Shown here: in pieces, positions 50,507 through 60,272 of the stretch | Layout of the letters: every line of letters begins with the position of its first letter | How positions within the stretch are numbered: the first letter of the stretch is position 1 | From: Bordetella parapertussis | GTDB taxonomy: Bacteria; Acidobacteriota; Terriglobia; Bryobacterales; Bryobacteraceae | Direction of reading: 5' to 3' | DNA length: 64,000 bases | Assembly (NCBI GenBank): GCA_943328975.2 | Contig: CALQCC020000016.1 | Coordinates: 1 to 64,000 of the forward strand | Program-made: the position numbers and the translations under genes | The notes under the pieces: model-generated | Databases searched by the model: none | The model's input: only the letters and a program-made list of their open reading frames with translations | What the model was told of the DNA's origin: nothing

Positions 50507-52593
50507 GGACGTTTTCCAATCTCCTCCGGGGTGAGCCCGGTGTTGAAGGTGTAGGAGGCGATGTTGGCCTGACCGATGCGCTCGGTGCCTTGTTCGATCA
50601 GGACCTTGAACGGCACTTTGAAACCCGAGGCATCGCGAAAGTCGGACATGGTTTCCGTGGACTCAGCGGGAACGCCGGTCGGGCCGGGGGAGCGATACAG
50701 CATCTTTGAAGGCAGGCCCGTAGCCGGGTCGAATTCCAAGCGAACGGTTTCGCTTCCGCCTGCGATCTCCACGGTGGTGGGGTTGATCGCGTTCACGCTG
50801 CGGCCGGGGATCCGGTCGGAGAGGAGCAGCGGCAGGAGGTTACGGAAGGCTTCGCCCTGCGCTTGCTTCACGATTTCGCCAGGCATATCCTGCGTGCCCT
50901 GCGGCGTGGCGAGCCAGCCGGCGTTGCCGTTGATATAGGCGATGACGTTGCCGAAGGGCAGCACTTGATCCTGGCGGTAATGGGTCGCGGCCAAGTAGCG
51001 GATGGTTTGCTTCATGATGATGCCGCCTTGCGACGGCGCCATGACGAGGTCCAAGACCTGCGTGAAGTCCTTGACGGCCGCGAGCTTGTCAGTGCCGCCC
51101 ATGGCTTGCTGGGCGCGTTGCAGCAGGGCCTTGCCGCGCGCGAGGCTGGCTGCATCGGATGCCGCGAGTTCTACCTTCGGTTCCGGGATCGTCAGGTCGA
51201 TGACGTTGACCGGTCCAAGGGTGCTGAGCGGTTTCGGCAGCTCTTTCGGATTGCCGACAGCGACGATCGTGAGTTGGTCGGGCTGAATGTATTGCTTCAT
51301 GACGCGCAAAACGTCGGCGCGCGTGACGGACTCGATCGCCTTTTGATACTGGAAGAGGAAGTCCTTGGGGTAGCCGTGATACGCGTATTGCAGCACGCGG
51401 GTGAGGGTCTTCTCGGGGCTGTCGAAGAAGAAGACGAAGCTGTTCAGAACGGCCTGCTTGGCCTCGGCGAGTTCCACTGGGGTGACTTCGGCGGTACGCA
51501 TCTTTTCGATTTCGACCTTGATCGCCTGGATGGTTTCCACGGTGGAGGCCGATTTGGTGCTGCCACCGATGCGGAAGGTGCCGGGGTGATTGTAGTTGGC
51601 GGCCCAAGAGGCTCCGATGGAGTACGCGTAGCCGAGCTTGGTGCGGATCTGCGCCATCAGGCGGCTCTTGAAGCCTTCGCCCAAAATATTGGAGGCGACT
51701 TCGAGGGCAGGGTAGTCCTTATCGCGCAACATGCCGCCAAGGTGGCCGATGGAGAAGAACGTCTGCGTGACGTCGGGCTTCTCGGCGAAGTAGATGCCGG
51801 GGGCGGGCTTGGCGGTGACTTTCGGGAACGCCGGGACGTCGGGTTGCTGCACGGTCCAGCCGCCGAAGAGGGTTTCGAGTTTTGCGCGCATCTGGGCGAC
51901 GGTGAAGTCTCCGTACACGGCGAGCATGATGTTTTTCGGGAAGTAGTAACGCTGGTAGAAGTTCACCACGTCCTGACGCTTGATGTTGTTGAGATGCTCG
52001 TATTCGGTGGACCAGCCGTAGGAGTTGTCGCGGCCATAGAGCAGGCTGAGGAGTTCGCGACGCGGGATTTCGCCGGCTTCGTCGTTACGGCGCGCGATGC
52101 CGCCTTTGAATTGGTTGAGTGACAAGTCGATCTTGTCTTGGCGGAATTCCGGAGAGGTCAACACATCTTTAAAGACGGCCAGCACCTGGTCTTCGGTTTC
52201 CTTTAATCCGGAGAAGCCGACGGTGGCGCTGGTTTCGCCCATCGAACTTTCGACCGACGCGGCGACGTTTTCGAGTTCTTCGTCGATTTGGTCCCCGGTC
52301 TTCGCGCGTGTGCCGCCGGAGCGCATCACTTCAGCCATCACTTGCGACAGGCCGCGCTTATCGTTGGGGTCGAAGAGATTGCCCGTACGGACCATCGCGA
52401 AGCCGTGCAGGATGGGGAGCTCGTGATTTTCCAGTAGGAAGACGCGCATGCCGTTGGACAGCGTGATCTCCACGGGCTCGGGCGGCGTGACTGCTTTGAG
52501 CGGCGGGTAGACCAGTTGCTTGTAGGACGGAATGGGAGCCGTTTGGGCCGAAGCCGCTAGGGCGGCCGTTAGGATGAGGATGAAACGTTTCAC
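50503..52593 (-). CDS. Inactive-type M16 peptidase subunit fused to a LolA-like domain
   Basis: 696 residues. Signal peptide (1-17), two M16 halves (about 40-460), then a LolA-like domain (about 480-690; LLQRAQQAMGGTDKLAAVKD, EFDPATGLPSKMLYRS, FRDASGFKVPFKV). The zinc motif HxxEH is absent: the aligned place reads GLSQVMAEVM. So it is the non-catalytic partner of the next-upstream M16 enzyme, as in two-subunit M16B systems. Both junctions in this three-gene set are ATGA overlaps. The fused tail is unusual. Confidence 0.9.
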   Translation of the reverse strand: MKRFILILTAALAASAQTAPIPSYKQLVYPPLKAVTPPEPVEITLSNGMRVFLLENHELPILHGFAMVRTGNLFDPNDKRGLSQVMAEVMRSGGTRAKTGDQIDEELENVAASVESSMGETSATVGFSGLKETEDQVLAVFKDVLTSPEFRQDKIDLSLNQFKGGIARRNDEAGEIPRRELLSLLYGRDNSYGWSTEYEHLNNIKRQDVVNFYQRYYFPKNIMLAVYGDFTVAQMRAKLETLFGGWTVQQPDVPAFPKVTAKPAPGIYFAEKPDVTQTFFSIGHLGGMLRDKDYPALEVASNILGEGFKSRLMAQIRTKLGYAYSIGASWAANYNHPGTFRIGGSTKSASTVETIQAIKVEIEKMRTAEVTPVELAEAKQAVLNSFVFFFDSPEKTLTRVLQYAYHGYPKDFLFQYQKAIESVTRADVLRVMKQYIQPDQLTIVAVGNPKELPKPLSTLGPVNVIDLTIPEPKVELAASDAASLARGKALLQRAQQAMGGTDKLAAVKDFTQVLDLVMAPSQGGIIMKQTIRYLAATHYRQDQVLPFGNVIAYINGNAGWLATPQGTQDMPGEIVKQAQGEAFRNLLPLLLSDRIPGRSVNAINPTTVEIAGGSETVRLEFDPATGLPSKMLYRSPGPTGVPAESTETMSDFRDASGFKVPFKVLIEQGTERIGQANIASYTFNTGLTPEEIGKRP

Positions 52594-54086
52594 TTGGCGG
52601 CTCCTTCGGGGGCGGCGGGGGGATAGGTCCAGGCAACGGTGCGGCTGGTTTCGATCAAGTACTTCTTCGCGACGCGCTGCACGTCCGCGGCGGTGACCTT
52701 GTTATATTCGTCGAGTTCTGTGAACACTTTTCGCCAATCGCCGTAGCTGGCTTGATAGGACGCCAAGGTTTCCGCGAGGCCGGTGTTACTGGCGAGGCCT
52801 TCGATCAGGCCCGCGCGCAATTTCGTTTTGACCCGTTGCAGCGCGGCTGCGTCGGCGGGCTGCGTTTTGGTGCGCTCGATAATGTCGTACACGGCTTTTT
52901 CGTTTTCTTCCAGCGTGTGGCCCGCGTTGGGGACCATGAAGAAAAGGAACAGCGACGGGTACTTGCTGCCGGGATACTCGCTGATCGCCTGCGCGGCCAG
53001 CGCCATCTGTTTATCGCGCACCAATTCCTTGTACATGGTGCCGGTGCGGCCGCCTGAGAGGAGCTCGGTCAAGACGTCGAGCGCGGGGGCGTCGGCGGAA
53101 TATTGGTCGGGGCGTTTGTAGCCGATCACCATCAGCGGCTGCGCGGGTGAGGCGACCTTCACGCGCTTCTCGCCGTTCTGTTCTGGCTCGACCGTGCGGA
53201 CCAACGGTGGCGTGGGGCTGGCGGGGATGCGTCCGAAGTAACGTTGAGCCATGCGCTTGGCGGCGACGGGATCGACGTCGCCCGCAATGGAGATTGTGAG
53301 GTTCGACGGGCCGTAGTATTTCTTGAAGAACGCTTCGGCGTCCGGGCGGCGGAAGCTTTCGATGTCACTGCCCCAGCCTCCGGCGAAGTTGTGATACGGG
53401 TGCGCTTCGAAGGCGGTGGCGAGCAGCGCTTCCACCAGCATGCCTTGCGGGCTCGATTCTACGCGCATGCGGCGCTCTTCGCGGACGACGTCGCGCTCTT
53501 TGTAGAACTCGCGCAGGACGGGGCGAAGGAAGCGCTCGGATTCCATGAGGAACCAGAGTTCGATGCGGTTGGAGGGGAAGCTGTAGAAGTATTGCGTGTT
53601 GTCTTCCGACGTTCCGGCGTTCATGCCGACGCCGCCGTTCGATTCCACGATGCGGTCATACTCGTTCGATTCGACGAAGCTGTCGGCGGTGGCGATGGCG
53701 TCTTTGAGAGCCGCTTCCAGGCTCGCGATCTTAGCTTTGTCGGAGCGGAAGCCTTTGTTACGCTCGGCTTCCAGCTTGTCGTAGGTGCGCTCGATGCCGT
53801 CTAGCGCGGCCTTTTCCTTCAGCCAGTTCTTGGTGCCGATGGCGGGCGTGCCCTTGAACGCCATGTGTTCGAACATGTGCGCGAGGCCGGTGGAGCCGCT
53901 GGGATCGTCGACCGCGCCGGCGTTCACGTAGGTGTGAAAGCTGACGACGGGCGCGTCGTGACGTTCAATGACCAGGAAGTGCAGGCCGTTGGGGAGGGTG
54001 AAGCTGGTTACTGTTTTCTCGAAATCCTGCAGGGACTGGGCGGAAAGCAGGCCAGGGAGCAGGAGGAGAAGGAGACGGAGCCGCAT
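52590..54086 (-). CDS. Catalytic M16 zinc metallopeptidase
   Basis: 498 residues with a signal peptide (1-16). The inverted zinc motif is at H70-M-F-E73-H74 (GLAHMFEHMAFKGTP); the downstream Glu is in the AALKDAIATADSFVESNEYD region or the following helix. YGPSNLTISIAGDVDP and SGGRTGTMYKELVRDKQMAL are typical of the second M16 half. First gene of a coupled set with the non-catalytic M16 subunit and the LolA-like protein. Periplasmic processing of a peptide or protein is likely; the substrate is unknown. Confidence 0.94.
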   Translation of the reverse strand: MRLRLLLLLLPGLLSAQSLQDFEKTVTSFTLPNGLHFLVIERHDAPVVSFHTYVNAGAVDDPSGSTGLAHMFEHMAFKGTPAIGTKNWLKEKAALDGIERTYDKLEAERNKGFRSDKAKIASLEAALKDAIATADSFVESNEYDRIVESNGGVGMNAGTSEDNTQYFYSFPSNRIELWFLMESERFLRPVLREFYKERDVVREERRMRVESSPQGMLVEALLATAFEAHPYHNFAGGWGSDIESFRRPDAEAFFKKYYGPSNLTISIAGDVDPVAAKRMAQRYFGRIPASPTPPLVRTVEPEQNGEKRVKVASPAQPLMVIGYKRPDQYSADAPALDVLTELLSGGRTGTMYKELVRDKQMALAAQAISEYPGSKYPSLFLFFMVPNAGHTLEENEKAVYDIIERTKTQPADAAALQRVKTKLRAGLIEGLASNTGLAETLASYQASYGDWRKVFTELDEYNKVTAADVQRVAKKYLIETSRTVAWTYPPAAPEGAAK

Positions 54087-54106
54087 GCTCCTAGTGTAAC
54101 TGTGGG

Positions 54107-54187
54107 GCAGGCACTATGCCTGCTGCGTGCTTGTAGGCCGCATTCAAGAAGGGCGGGCAGGGTGCCCGCCGCAGGCTGGGAGCCTGC
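54107..54187. repeat. Three perfect short hairpins in tandem
   Basis: GCAGGCA-cta-TGCCTGC (54107-54123), GGCGGGCA-ggg-TGCCCGCC (54152-54170) and GCAGGCT-ggg-AGCCTGC (54171-54187) are each perfect, with three-base loops; the last two abut. They fill the gap between the kinase gene and the M16 gene, both on the minus strand. The design is REP/BIME-like. Whether other copies exist in the genome cannot be seen here. Confidence 0.8.
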
Positions 54188-54191
54188 CCTA

Positions 54192-56801
54192 CTAACGCAG
54201 CCGGTCGATCAGGCGTTGGGGGCGGTCGAAGTCCTTCATCAAGTAGATGCCGGTCTTGATGCGCAGGACCGAGGTCAGGAAGCTCTTGCCGTCCGGGTGC
54301 AGGCTGAAGCCGCGGTAGGCGAATTCGTTCAAGGGATCGGCGAGATCGAACTCCGGAGGCACCGGGCCTAGATCCGCAATGCGCGATTCGCGGCGGGAAT
54401 CGATTTCGATTTGTTGGAGCAGTAACCGCCGATTGGCCCCGCGCGCGATGCCGACGATGCGAGCGCCGTCCTTTGACCAGCCGAATGTTTCCCACGTAAG
54501 CTGGCTGAGCTCGCGGTTCTGTTTTCCGTCAGGGCTGACCACTTTCAGCACGTCGCCGTCGCGATAGAGGATCCAGTCCCCACGTGGCGACCAGCGGACT
54601 GGGTTCAGGCGGTTCATCGTGGCCAGAGCTTTCGGTGGTGCTGCACTGCCAACACCGATGGTCATGACTTGCGCGCTGCCATCGTGAATCCCGTAGTAGG
54701 CGATGGTGTTTCCATCCGGCGACCAGGAGGGCCCGCGCTGCGGGTCAGGATTGTCCCACAGCCGCACGGGCGCTTCCCCACTGAGAGGCGAAATCCAGAT
54801 AGCGGCCCCTCCCCCGCGTGCGGCCCTGTAGGCCACCCGGCCGCCATCGGGCGAAATCGCCAGGTCGAGGAACGAGCCACCTGGGAATTGTTCCTCGCCG
54901 GTAATCCGAGTTTCGGAACCATTGATACGGTTTCGAAGCCAAATTTCCCGGCCTCCGCCGCGATCCGTGGTGTAAGCAAAACGTACACCGTCCGGAGCCT
55001 ACGCTGGGGAGAGCTCCGTGCGAGTGGTTGCGACAACTTCCCGCGGTGCGGAACCATCCAGCGGAAATTCGACCACGTCGTAGCCCATTTCGCCACTGGT
55101 GAACGCCAGCGTTTGTGTGTCCGGAGCTAAGACAGGAAACATCTGCCTAGTCGATTCCGCCGTGACCAGCCGCCGGTTACCGGAGTTCGTCTGGATGGAA
55201 GCCAACTGCGAGCTTGGAGTCGATGGCCCTGGACCCATGATAATTTGACCGCGCCCGTCGAGCATGAAATCCCCCTGGGACAATCCGCGTAAAGCTACTT
55301 CCTCTTGCGGTGCTCCACCATCGAGCGGGATGGTCCAGAACTGATTCTGCGCTCCGAATAGCGTGCTCACCGCAAGATGCTCACCGCTGGGATCAAACGC
55401 CGTGTACGTCGCAACTCCGGGCGTGCGGAGATCCGCGAATGGAGCAACGGAATAGGGCTTGGGGGGAGCTTCCGGGGGCGATGCAAATGCCAGGCGATAG
55501 GTGCCTGGCGAATCCGAGACAAAAATAGCCAAGGTCTTTCCGTCCGGTGAGAGCTTGGCTTGGAAGACATTCTTGAGAAGAGTCACCGGAGTACCGCCTG
55601 CTACCGCGATCGACCGCAGATTGACCCCGGGTCTAACGCCTGTTTCGTAGTAGATGCGGGAGCCGTCGCCCGACCACATGGGATTCAAGGCGGATTCCGG
55701 CTCGTGCGTAATTTGCGTGGGCGTGGAGGAACCCAGAGATCGAGTAAAGATTTGCAGCACTCCACTTACGTCGGCGACGTAGGCAATGCGATCTCCCTTG
55801 GGTGACCATCGAGGCATGGCTTGGATGTTGGCTTCGGTGGCGAAAGGGGTCACTTGAGCGGGTTCGCTGGGAGGCAGCGGCCAGAACAGTAGCGCGGCGA
55901 TCGCGACAGTGAGTGCGGCGGCTAAAAGCCAGGGGAGCTTGGAACTCCGGCGCGGGGTGGGCGCTGGGAGAGGAGCGGTGTCCGGAGCGACAAACGTGAT
56001 GTCGGAGAGACGCTCCTTCACTTGGCGCAACTCGCGATACAGATCGCGGGTGGAGTCGTAGCGCTCGGCGGGGTCCTTGGCGAGGCAGCGCTCGATGATC
56101 CAGCGCAGAGGGGCGGGGATGTTGGCTTCGAGCGGAGGCGCGTCGTCCTTGATGATGGCGGCCATTGTCTCCGCCGCGCTGTCGCGCTTGAAGGCTCGCT
56201 TGGAGGCGGCCAATTCGTAGACGATCAGGCCGAAGGAGAACTGGTCGCTGCGCGTGTCGGTAGATTGGCCGCGAGCTTGTTCGGGGCTCATGTAGGCGAC
56301 GGTTCCGAGCACCGTTCCCGGGTCGGTGAGGGCCATGGTTAACGTGGCGTCGGTTTCCGAGATCGTGGTCGCGTGTTTGGCGAGGCCGAAGTCGAGAATC
56401 TTCACGCGGCCTTCGCGGGTGATGAGGATGTTGTCGGGTTTGAGGTCGCGGTGGGTGAATCCGGCGCTGTGGGCGGCGGCCATACCATCGGCGATCTGCG
56501 TGGCGATGTCGAGCAGCTTGCGCGGGTTGTCCTGCGGGGCTACGGGGGAGCCTTCGACGTATTCCAGCACCAGATAGTCGGGGCCGATGTCGTAGAGTTG
56601 GCAGATGTTGGGATGGTTGAGCGCGGCGACGGCTCGGGCCTCGCGTTCGAAGCGTTCGCTAAATTTCGCGTGGGAGAACTTGATGGCGACGATGCGGTCC
56701 AGGCGGGTGTCGCGGCCTTTCCACACCTCGCCCATGCCGCCGACCCCGAGCGGGGACAGCAGTTCGAAGGGGCCTAGGCGGTCGCCGGGGGTGCGGGGCA
56801 T
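54192..56801 (-). pseudogene. Pkn-type Ser/Thr kinase with TolB propeller, interrupted by an in-frame TAG
   Basis: One minus-strand frame from 56801 to 54192. Kinase domain about 10-270: glycine loop LGVGGMGEVWKG, K41, HRDLKPDN (D119) and DFG (D137). One membrane helix lies near 288-305, then a TolB-like propeller outside. TAG at 54999-55001 cuts it after residue 600, in LSPA*APDGVRFAY. Every other blade has Trp there (RWSPKGDRIAY, MWSGDGSRIYY, SWSPDGNTIAY), so TGG became TAG. The frame continues through about four more blades to a normal stop. The 600-residue product keeps a whole kinase and half a propeller. Confidence 0.85.
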
Positions 56802-56856
56802 CTGTACGAGTGTACCCGAACGGAGCAGGGTCCCCGATGATTTGCGTAGCTTATGT

Positions 56857-56862
56857 TAATAT
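56857..56862 (+). promoter_or_regulatory. -10-like hexamer at leaderless spacing before vapB
   Basis: TAATAT ends seven bases before the ATG at 56869, so transcription would begin at or next to the start codon. No Shine-Dalgarno sequence is seen upstream. No good -35 was found. Confidence 0.4.
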
Positions 56863-56868
56863 GCTTTT

Positions 56869-57096
56869 ATGCGTACGACGATCGACATGCCCGATGCGCT
56901 CTACCGGAAGACCAAGGCCGTGGCTGCGTTGCGTGGTTCGAGTATGAAGGACCTGATTGTCGCGGCAGTGGAGAAGGACGTCAACCAAGCTCCGGTGAAG
57001 GCGGCGCAGAAGCGCGTGAAATTGCCGCTGATCCCGTGGAAGGGCGATAAGAAGCTGGATTTATCGGGATTCGATTTCGATGAATTACTTGGTTGA
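56869..57096 (+). CDS. vapB: VapB-like antitoxin
   Basis: 75 residues. MRTTIDMPDALYRKTKAVAA is a ribbon-helix-helix DNA-binding start, and the tail (LDLSGFDFDELLG) is acidic and helical, suited to wrap the toxin. It overlaps the PIN-domain gene by 17 bases, the usual arrangement of type II pairs. The pair probably represses its own promoter. The gene starts without a ribosome-binding site close to a -10-like hexamer. Confidence 0.85.
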   Translation: MRTTIDMPDALYRKTKAVAALRGSSMKDLIVAAVEKDVNQAPVKAAQKRVKLPLIPWKGDKKLDLSGFDFDELLG

Positions 57097-57502
57097 TGTG
57101 AATGTGTGGTTGGCGTTGTCAACGCCGGGGCATGTCCATCATCGAACGGCGCTGGATTGGTTTGAGTCCGTCGAAGAGCGCTTGTTCTTCTGCCGTGTGA
57201 CGCAGATGGGGTTTCTGCGGTTGATTACGAATCGACGTGTGATGGAGATCAGCGTCGTCAGTACGGAGCGGGCGTGGGCGGTGCTGGCGGCTCTGCGGGA
57301 AGATAGCCGAATCGGGTACGTCGCGGAACCGGGTGGTCTCGAAGAGTCGTGGCGGCAACAAACGCGGGGGCACACCATGGGGCACAATTTCTGGACGGAC
57401 TCCTACTTGGCGGCGTTTGCCGAGGCTGCGGATCTCACGCTGGTGACGTTTGATCGCGGCTTCACGCGGCGCAAGAATGTGTCGGTCAGAGTGCTCGCCT
57501 AG
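57080..57502 (+). CDS. vapC: VapC-like PIN-domain toxin
   Basis: 140 residues, a PIN ribonuclease fold. Acidic active-site residues D6 (YLVDVNVW), D107 (WTDSYLAAF) and D125 (VTFDRGF) are visible; the fourth position reads TQMGFLRLIT, with Gln42 where many PIN toxins have Glu. The TQ form also occurs in functional VapC groups as far as I recall, so this alone does not mean inactivity. It cleaves RNA, typically tRNA, when VapB is lost. It converges on the next gene with a four-base overlap. Confidence 0.9.
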   Translation: MNYLVDVNVWLALSTPGHVHHRTALDWFESVEERLFFCRVTQMGFLRLITNRRVMEISVVSTERAWAVLAALREDSRIGYVAEPGGLEESWRQQTRGHTMGHNFWTDSYLAAFAEAADLTLVTFDRGFTRRKNVSVRVLA

Positions 57503-58251
57503 AGCTCGCAGCCGTAGATGGTGGAGGCGGTTTCTTCCATGGCCGTGGCGGTCAGCTTGAACAGCGTGAACATGTACTCGCAGTTGGTGCCTTCCGGGTG
57601 CCATTGGAGGAACAGGTATTTCTCGGCGCCGATGGTGATTTGAGCCGCGCCATCGGTCTTGGAGGTGGCGGGGGTTTTGAGGGCGGCCGAGCGCGCGGTG
57701 CCTTCTGCGGTGTAGGTGACGCGGATGGTTTTGGCTTCGGGGGTGATCGAGAGGGCGGTCTCGGGGACGTCCACTGCTTCAGACGTTACGGGAGCGTCGG
57801 CGGCCCATACGAAGGCGCCTTCGACATATTCGTCTTCGGGGATGGTGTCGAAGATGGCGTTGCCGCCGAAGGCCACTTTCTTGATCTCGGGTTTGTTGCC
57901 GTCGGGGTCGAAGTTGTAGCGGATGGTGCCGACCAAGTTACGGGTCCGCAGTGGCGTGAGGCCGTACTGTGAGATGACGTAGTAGCGGCGGTCCTTGAAC
58001 TGTTGCGGCACGGGGACCTGGAAATTGAAGTCCGTGTTACCGACACTATCTTTGTTCTGCCACAGGTCCTGGAGGCGTGTCGTGGGCTTTTCGACGTCCT
58101 TGCCTACGATTCGGATGGCCGTGTCCTTCCAGTTGATCTGGCTGTCGGGAATCGCCATGCGAAAGCCGCCGCCGGGGATGTGGCCGAAGGCGGAGACGAT
58201 GTCCGCTGCGAAGGCGGAACTGGCCAACAAAGCTAGCGCAAGGAGTTTCAT
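57499..58251 (-). CDS. Secreted hypothetical protein
   Basis: 250 residues with a clear signal peptide (1-15, MKLLALALLASSAFA). Composition suggests beta sheets (YYVISQYGLTPLRTRNLVGT, KTIRVTYTAEGTARSAALKT). Two Cys near the C-terminus (GTNCEYMFTL and YGCEL) might form a disulfide. No family recognised. It is the last gene of the minus-strand run after frr, five bases away, but this need not mean a role in translation. Confidence 0.75.
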   Translation of the reverse strand: MKLLALALLASSAFAADIVSAFGHIPGGGFRMAIPDSQINWKDTAIRIVGKDVEKPTTRLQDLWQNKDSVGNTDFNFQVPVPQQFKDRRYYVISQYGLTPLRTRNLVGTIRYNFDPDGNKPEIKKVAFGGNAIFDTIPEDEYVEGAFVWAADAPVTSEAVDVPETALSITPEAKTIRVTYTAEGTARSAALKTPATSKTDGAAQITIGAEKYLFLQWHPEGTNCEYMFTLFKLTATAMEETASTIYGCEL

Positions 58252-58256
58252 GTGGC

Positions 58257-58850
58257 TCAGATGGCCAGGATTTCTTTTTCCTTGGCCTTGGCGGTGAGGT
58301 CGACTTTGGCGATGTAGCCGTCGGTCAACTTTTGCGTTTCTTCCAGGCCACGGCGCTCTTCGTCCTCGCTGATGGCCTTGTCCTTGAGCAGCTTCTTCAG
58401 ATGCTCGTTGGCCTCGCGGCGGACGTTGCGGACGGAGACGCGGTGATCTTCGGCGATGCCGATGAGGCGCTTGGCGATTTCCTTGCGACGCTCTTCGGTG
58501 AGTGCCGGTACGGGGACGCGGATGATTTTACCGTCGTTGCCGGGGTTCAGGCCCAGCTCCGCGGCCTTGATGGCCTTCTCGATCGCGGTGATCATAGAAA
58601 CGTCCCAGGGCTGGATGGTGATGAGCTGCGGCTCGGGGACGTGCAGGTTCGCGACCTGGCTGAGCGGGGTCATGGTGCCGTAGTAATCCACTCGGACGTT
58701 GTCGAATACCGAGACGGAGGCGCGACCGGTGCGGATGGTGGAGAGGGCGTGCTGCAGGTCGCCCAGTGCCTTCTCCATACGCGCTTTGGCGTTGGCTTCA
58801 ACGTCTTTCACGCTGGTGAAGGTAGTGGAGGGAGTCTGTTCAGGCTTCAT
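58257..58850 (-). CDS. frr: Ribosome recycling factor
   Basis: 197 residues. With EF-G it splits post-termination ribosomes. The core matches RRF: NAKARMEKALGDLQHALSTI, then RTGRASVSVFDNVRVDYYG, PLSQVANLHVPEPQLI and RVPVPALTEERRKEIAKRL. A 12-residue N-terminal extension (MKPEQTPSTTFT) is longer than in E. coli; a GTG codon in SVKDVEAN could be an alternative start. It follows pyrH by six bases, the common tsf-pyrH-frr order. Confidence 0.96.
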   Translation of the reverse strand: MKPEQTPSTTFTSVKDVEANAKARMEKALGDLQHALSTIRTGRASVSVFDNVRVDYYGTMTPLSQVANLHVPEPQLITIQPWDVSMITAIEKAIKAAELGLNPGNDGKIIRVPVPALTEERRKEIAKRLIGIAEDHRVSVRNVRREANEHLKKLLKDKAISEDEERRGLEETQKLTDGYIAKVDLTAKAKEKEILAI

Positions 58851-58856
58851 AAGTTT

Positions 58857-59564
58857 TCAGGAAATGAGCGTACCGATGGCTTCACCCATCGCCATTCGCA
58901 TTATATTGCCTCGGACGTTTAAATCAAAGACGGTGATGGGCAAGTTGTTGTCGCGGCACATGGAAACGGCGGAGGCGTCCATCACGCGGAGGTTCTGGCC
59001 GAGGACTTCGGAGAAGCCGATGCGGTCGTAACGCTTGGCGTCGGGGTTCTTCTTGGGATCTTTGTCGTAGACGCCGTCGACGCTGGTGGCCTTGGCTACG
59101 ATCTCGGCTTTGATTTCGAGGCCGCGCAGGGTGGCGGCGGTGTCGGTGGAGAAATATGGGTTGGAGGTTCCGGCGGCGAAGATGACGATGCGGCCCTTTT
59201 CGAGATGCCGGAGGGCTCGGCGGCGGATGTAGGTTTCTGCGACGGGGCGCATTTCGATGGCGGTCATCACGCGGGTGGGGATGCCGGTTTTTTCGAGCGC
59301 GTCTTGCAGGGCCAGGGAATTGATGACGGTGGCGAGCATGCCCATGTGGTCCGCTGCGACGCGATCCATGTGTTGGGCTGCTGCGGCAACACCGCGGAAA
59401 AAATTGCCACCGCCGACGACTAAGCCGATTTGGACACCGGCTTTTGCGACTTCAGCGACTTCTTCGGCGAGGGCCGCCACTTTCGCGGGGTCCACTCCAA
59501 AGGAAGCCTGCCCGGCGAGCACTTCGCCGGACAGCTTCAGCAGAATGCGGCGGTAGCGGGGCAC
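58857..59564 (-). CDS. pyrH: UMP kinase
   Basis: Phosphorylates UMP to UDP in pyrimidine synthesis. From GTG 59564 there are 235 residues, the family length, beginning [18 protein letters not shown]. An ATG at 59609 is in frame but would overlap tsf by 38 bases and add 15 basic residues, so I prefer the GTG. Motifs: [30 protein letters not shown] and [20 protein letters not shown]. Between tsf and frr as in many bacteria. Confidence 0.95.
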   Translation of the reverse strand: MPRYRRILLKLSGEVLAGQASFGVDPAKVAALAEEVAEVAKAGVQIGLVVGGGNFFRGVAAAAQHMDRVAADHMGMLATVINSLALQDALEKTGIPTRVMTAIEMRPVAETYIRRRALRHLEKGRIVIFAAGTSNPYFSTDTAATLRGLEIKAEIVAKATSVDGVYDKDPKKNPDAKRYDRIGFSEVLGQNLRVMDASAVSMCRDNNLPITVFDLNVRGNIMRMAMGEAIGTLIS

Positions 59565-59571
59565 AGGTTGC

Positions 59572-60192
59572 TTACTCGGCGGGAGCTTCTTCGGTCTGCG
59601 TGCCGCCAACTTTGTAGCGGGAGAAACGGGCCACCGAGATCTTTTCCCCCAACTTGGCGATTTTCGCCTTGATGAGGTCCTGGATGGTCATGGTGTTGTC
59701 TTTGATGAACGGTTGTTCGTAGAGGCAGAACTCTTCGTAATACTTGTTCATGCGGCCTTCGACGATCTTGTCGACCATCTTCTCGGGCTTGCCTTCGGCC
59801 AGCGCACGGGCGCGTTGGATGTCCTTCTCCTGGTCCATCGCGGCTTGGGTTACTTCTTCGCGGCGGATGAAGGAGGGGTCAGAGGCGGCGATCTGCATGG
59901 CGATGTCGTGGACCAGTTCCTGGAAGTCCTCTGTGCGGGCCACGAAATCGGATTCGCAGTTTACTTCGATCATCACGCCCAGCTGCGAGCCGGGGTGGAT
60001 GTAGCAGCTGATGACGCCTTGCTTGGCGTTACGGCTCTCTTTTTTACTGGCATTGGCGATGCCTTTTTTACGCAGGACAACTTCGGCTTCCGCCAGGTCG
60101 CCTTTGGCTTCCACGAGTGCGGCCTTGCATTCCATCATGCCGGCGCTGGTACGATCCCGGAGCTGCTTCACTAACGATGCGGTGATTTCCAT
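59572..60192 (-). CDS. tsf: Elongation factor Ts
   Basis: Nucleotide-exchange factor for EF-Tu. 206 residues, the short form with one core subdomain (E. coli has 283). [26 protein letters not shown] is split here as the TS-N domain ([12 protein letters not shown]), followed by [19 protein letters not shown] and [12 protein letters not shown] at the end. It starts 80 bases after rpsB in the usual rpsB-tsf pair. Confidence 0.96.
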   Translation of the reverse strand: MEITASLVKQLRDRTSAGMMECKAALVEAKGDLAEAEVVLRKKGIANASKKESRNAKQGVISCYIHPGSQLGVMIEVNCESDFVARTEDFQELVHDIAMQIAASDPSFIRREEVTQAAMDQEKDIQRARALAEGKPEKMVDKIVEGRMNKYYEEFCLYEQPFIKDNTMTIQDLIKAKIAKLGEKISVARFSRYKVGGTQTEEAPAE

Positions 60193-60272
60193 AAATTCCT
60201 CTTAAAGTTGTAGAAAAGGCGCGACCAGCGAGGGCAGGCCGCGCCCAGTGAACAAGAATGATCGATTTCGGC

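Noticed and set aside
27683-55001. Recoding of TAG (read-through or an amber-suppressing code) to explain the in-frame stops.
   Set aside because: Intact genes in the window, such as the DUF1552 gene and the kinase gene itself, end with TAG, and the lesions also include TAA and a frameshift. Mutation or sequence error is simpler.
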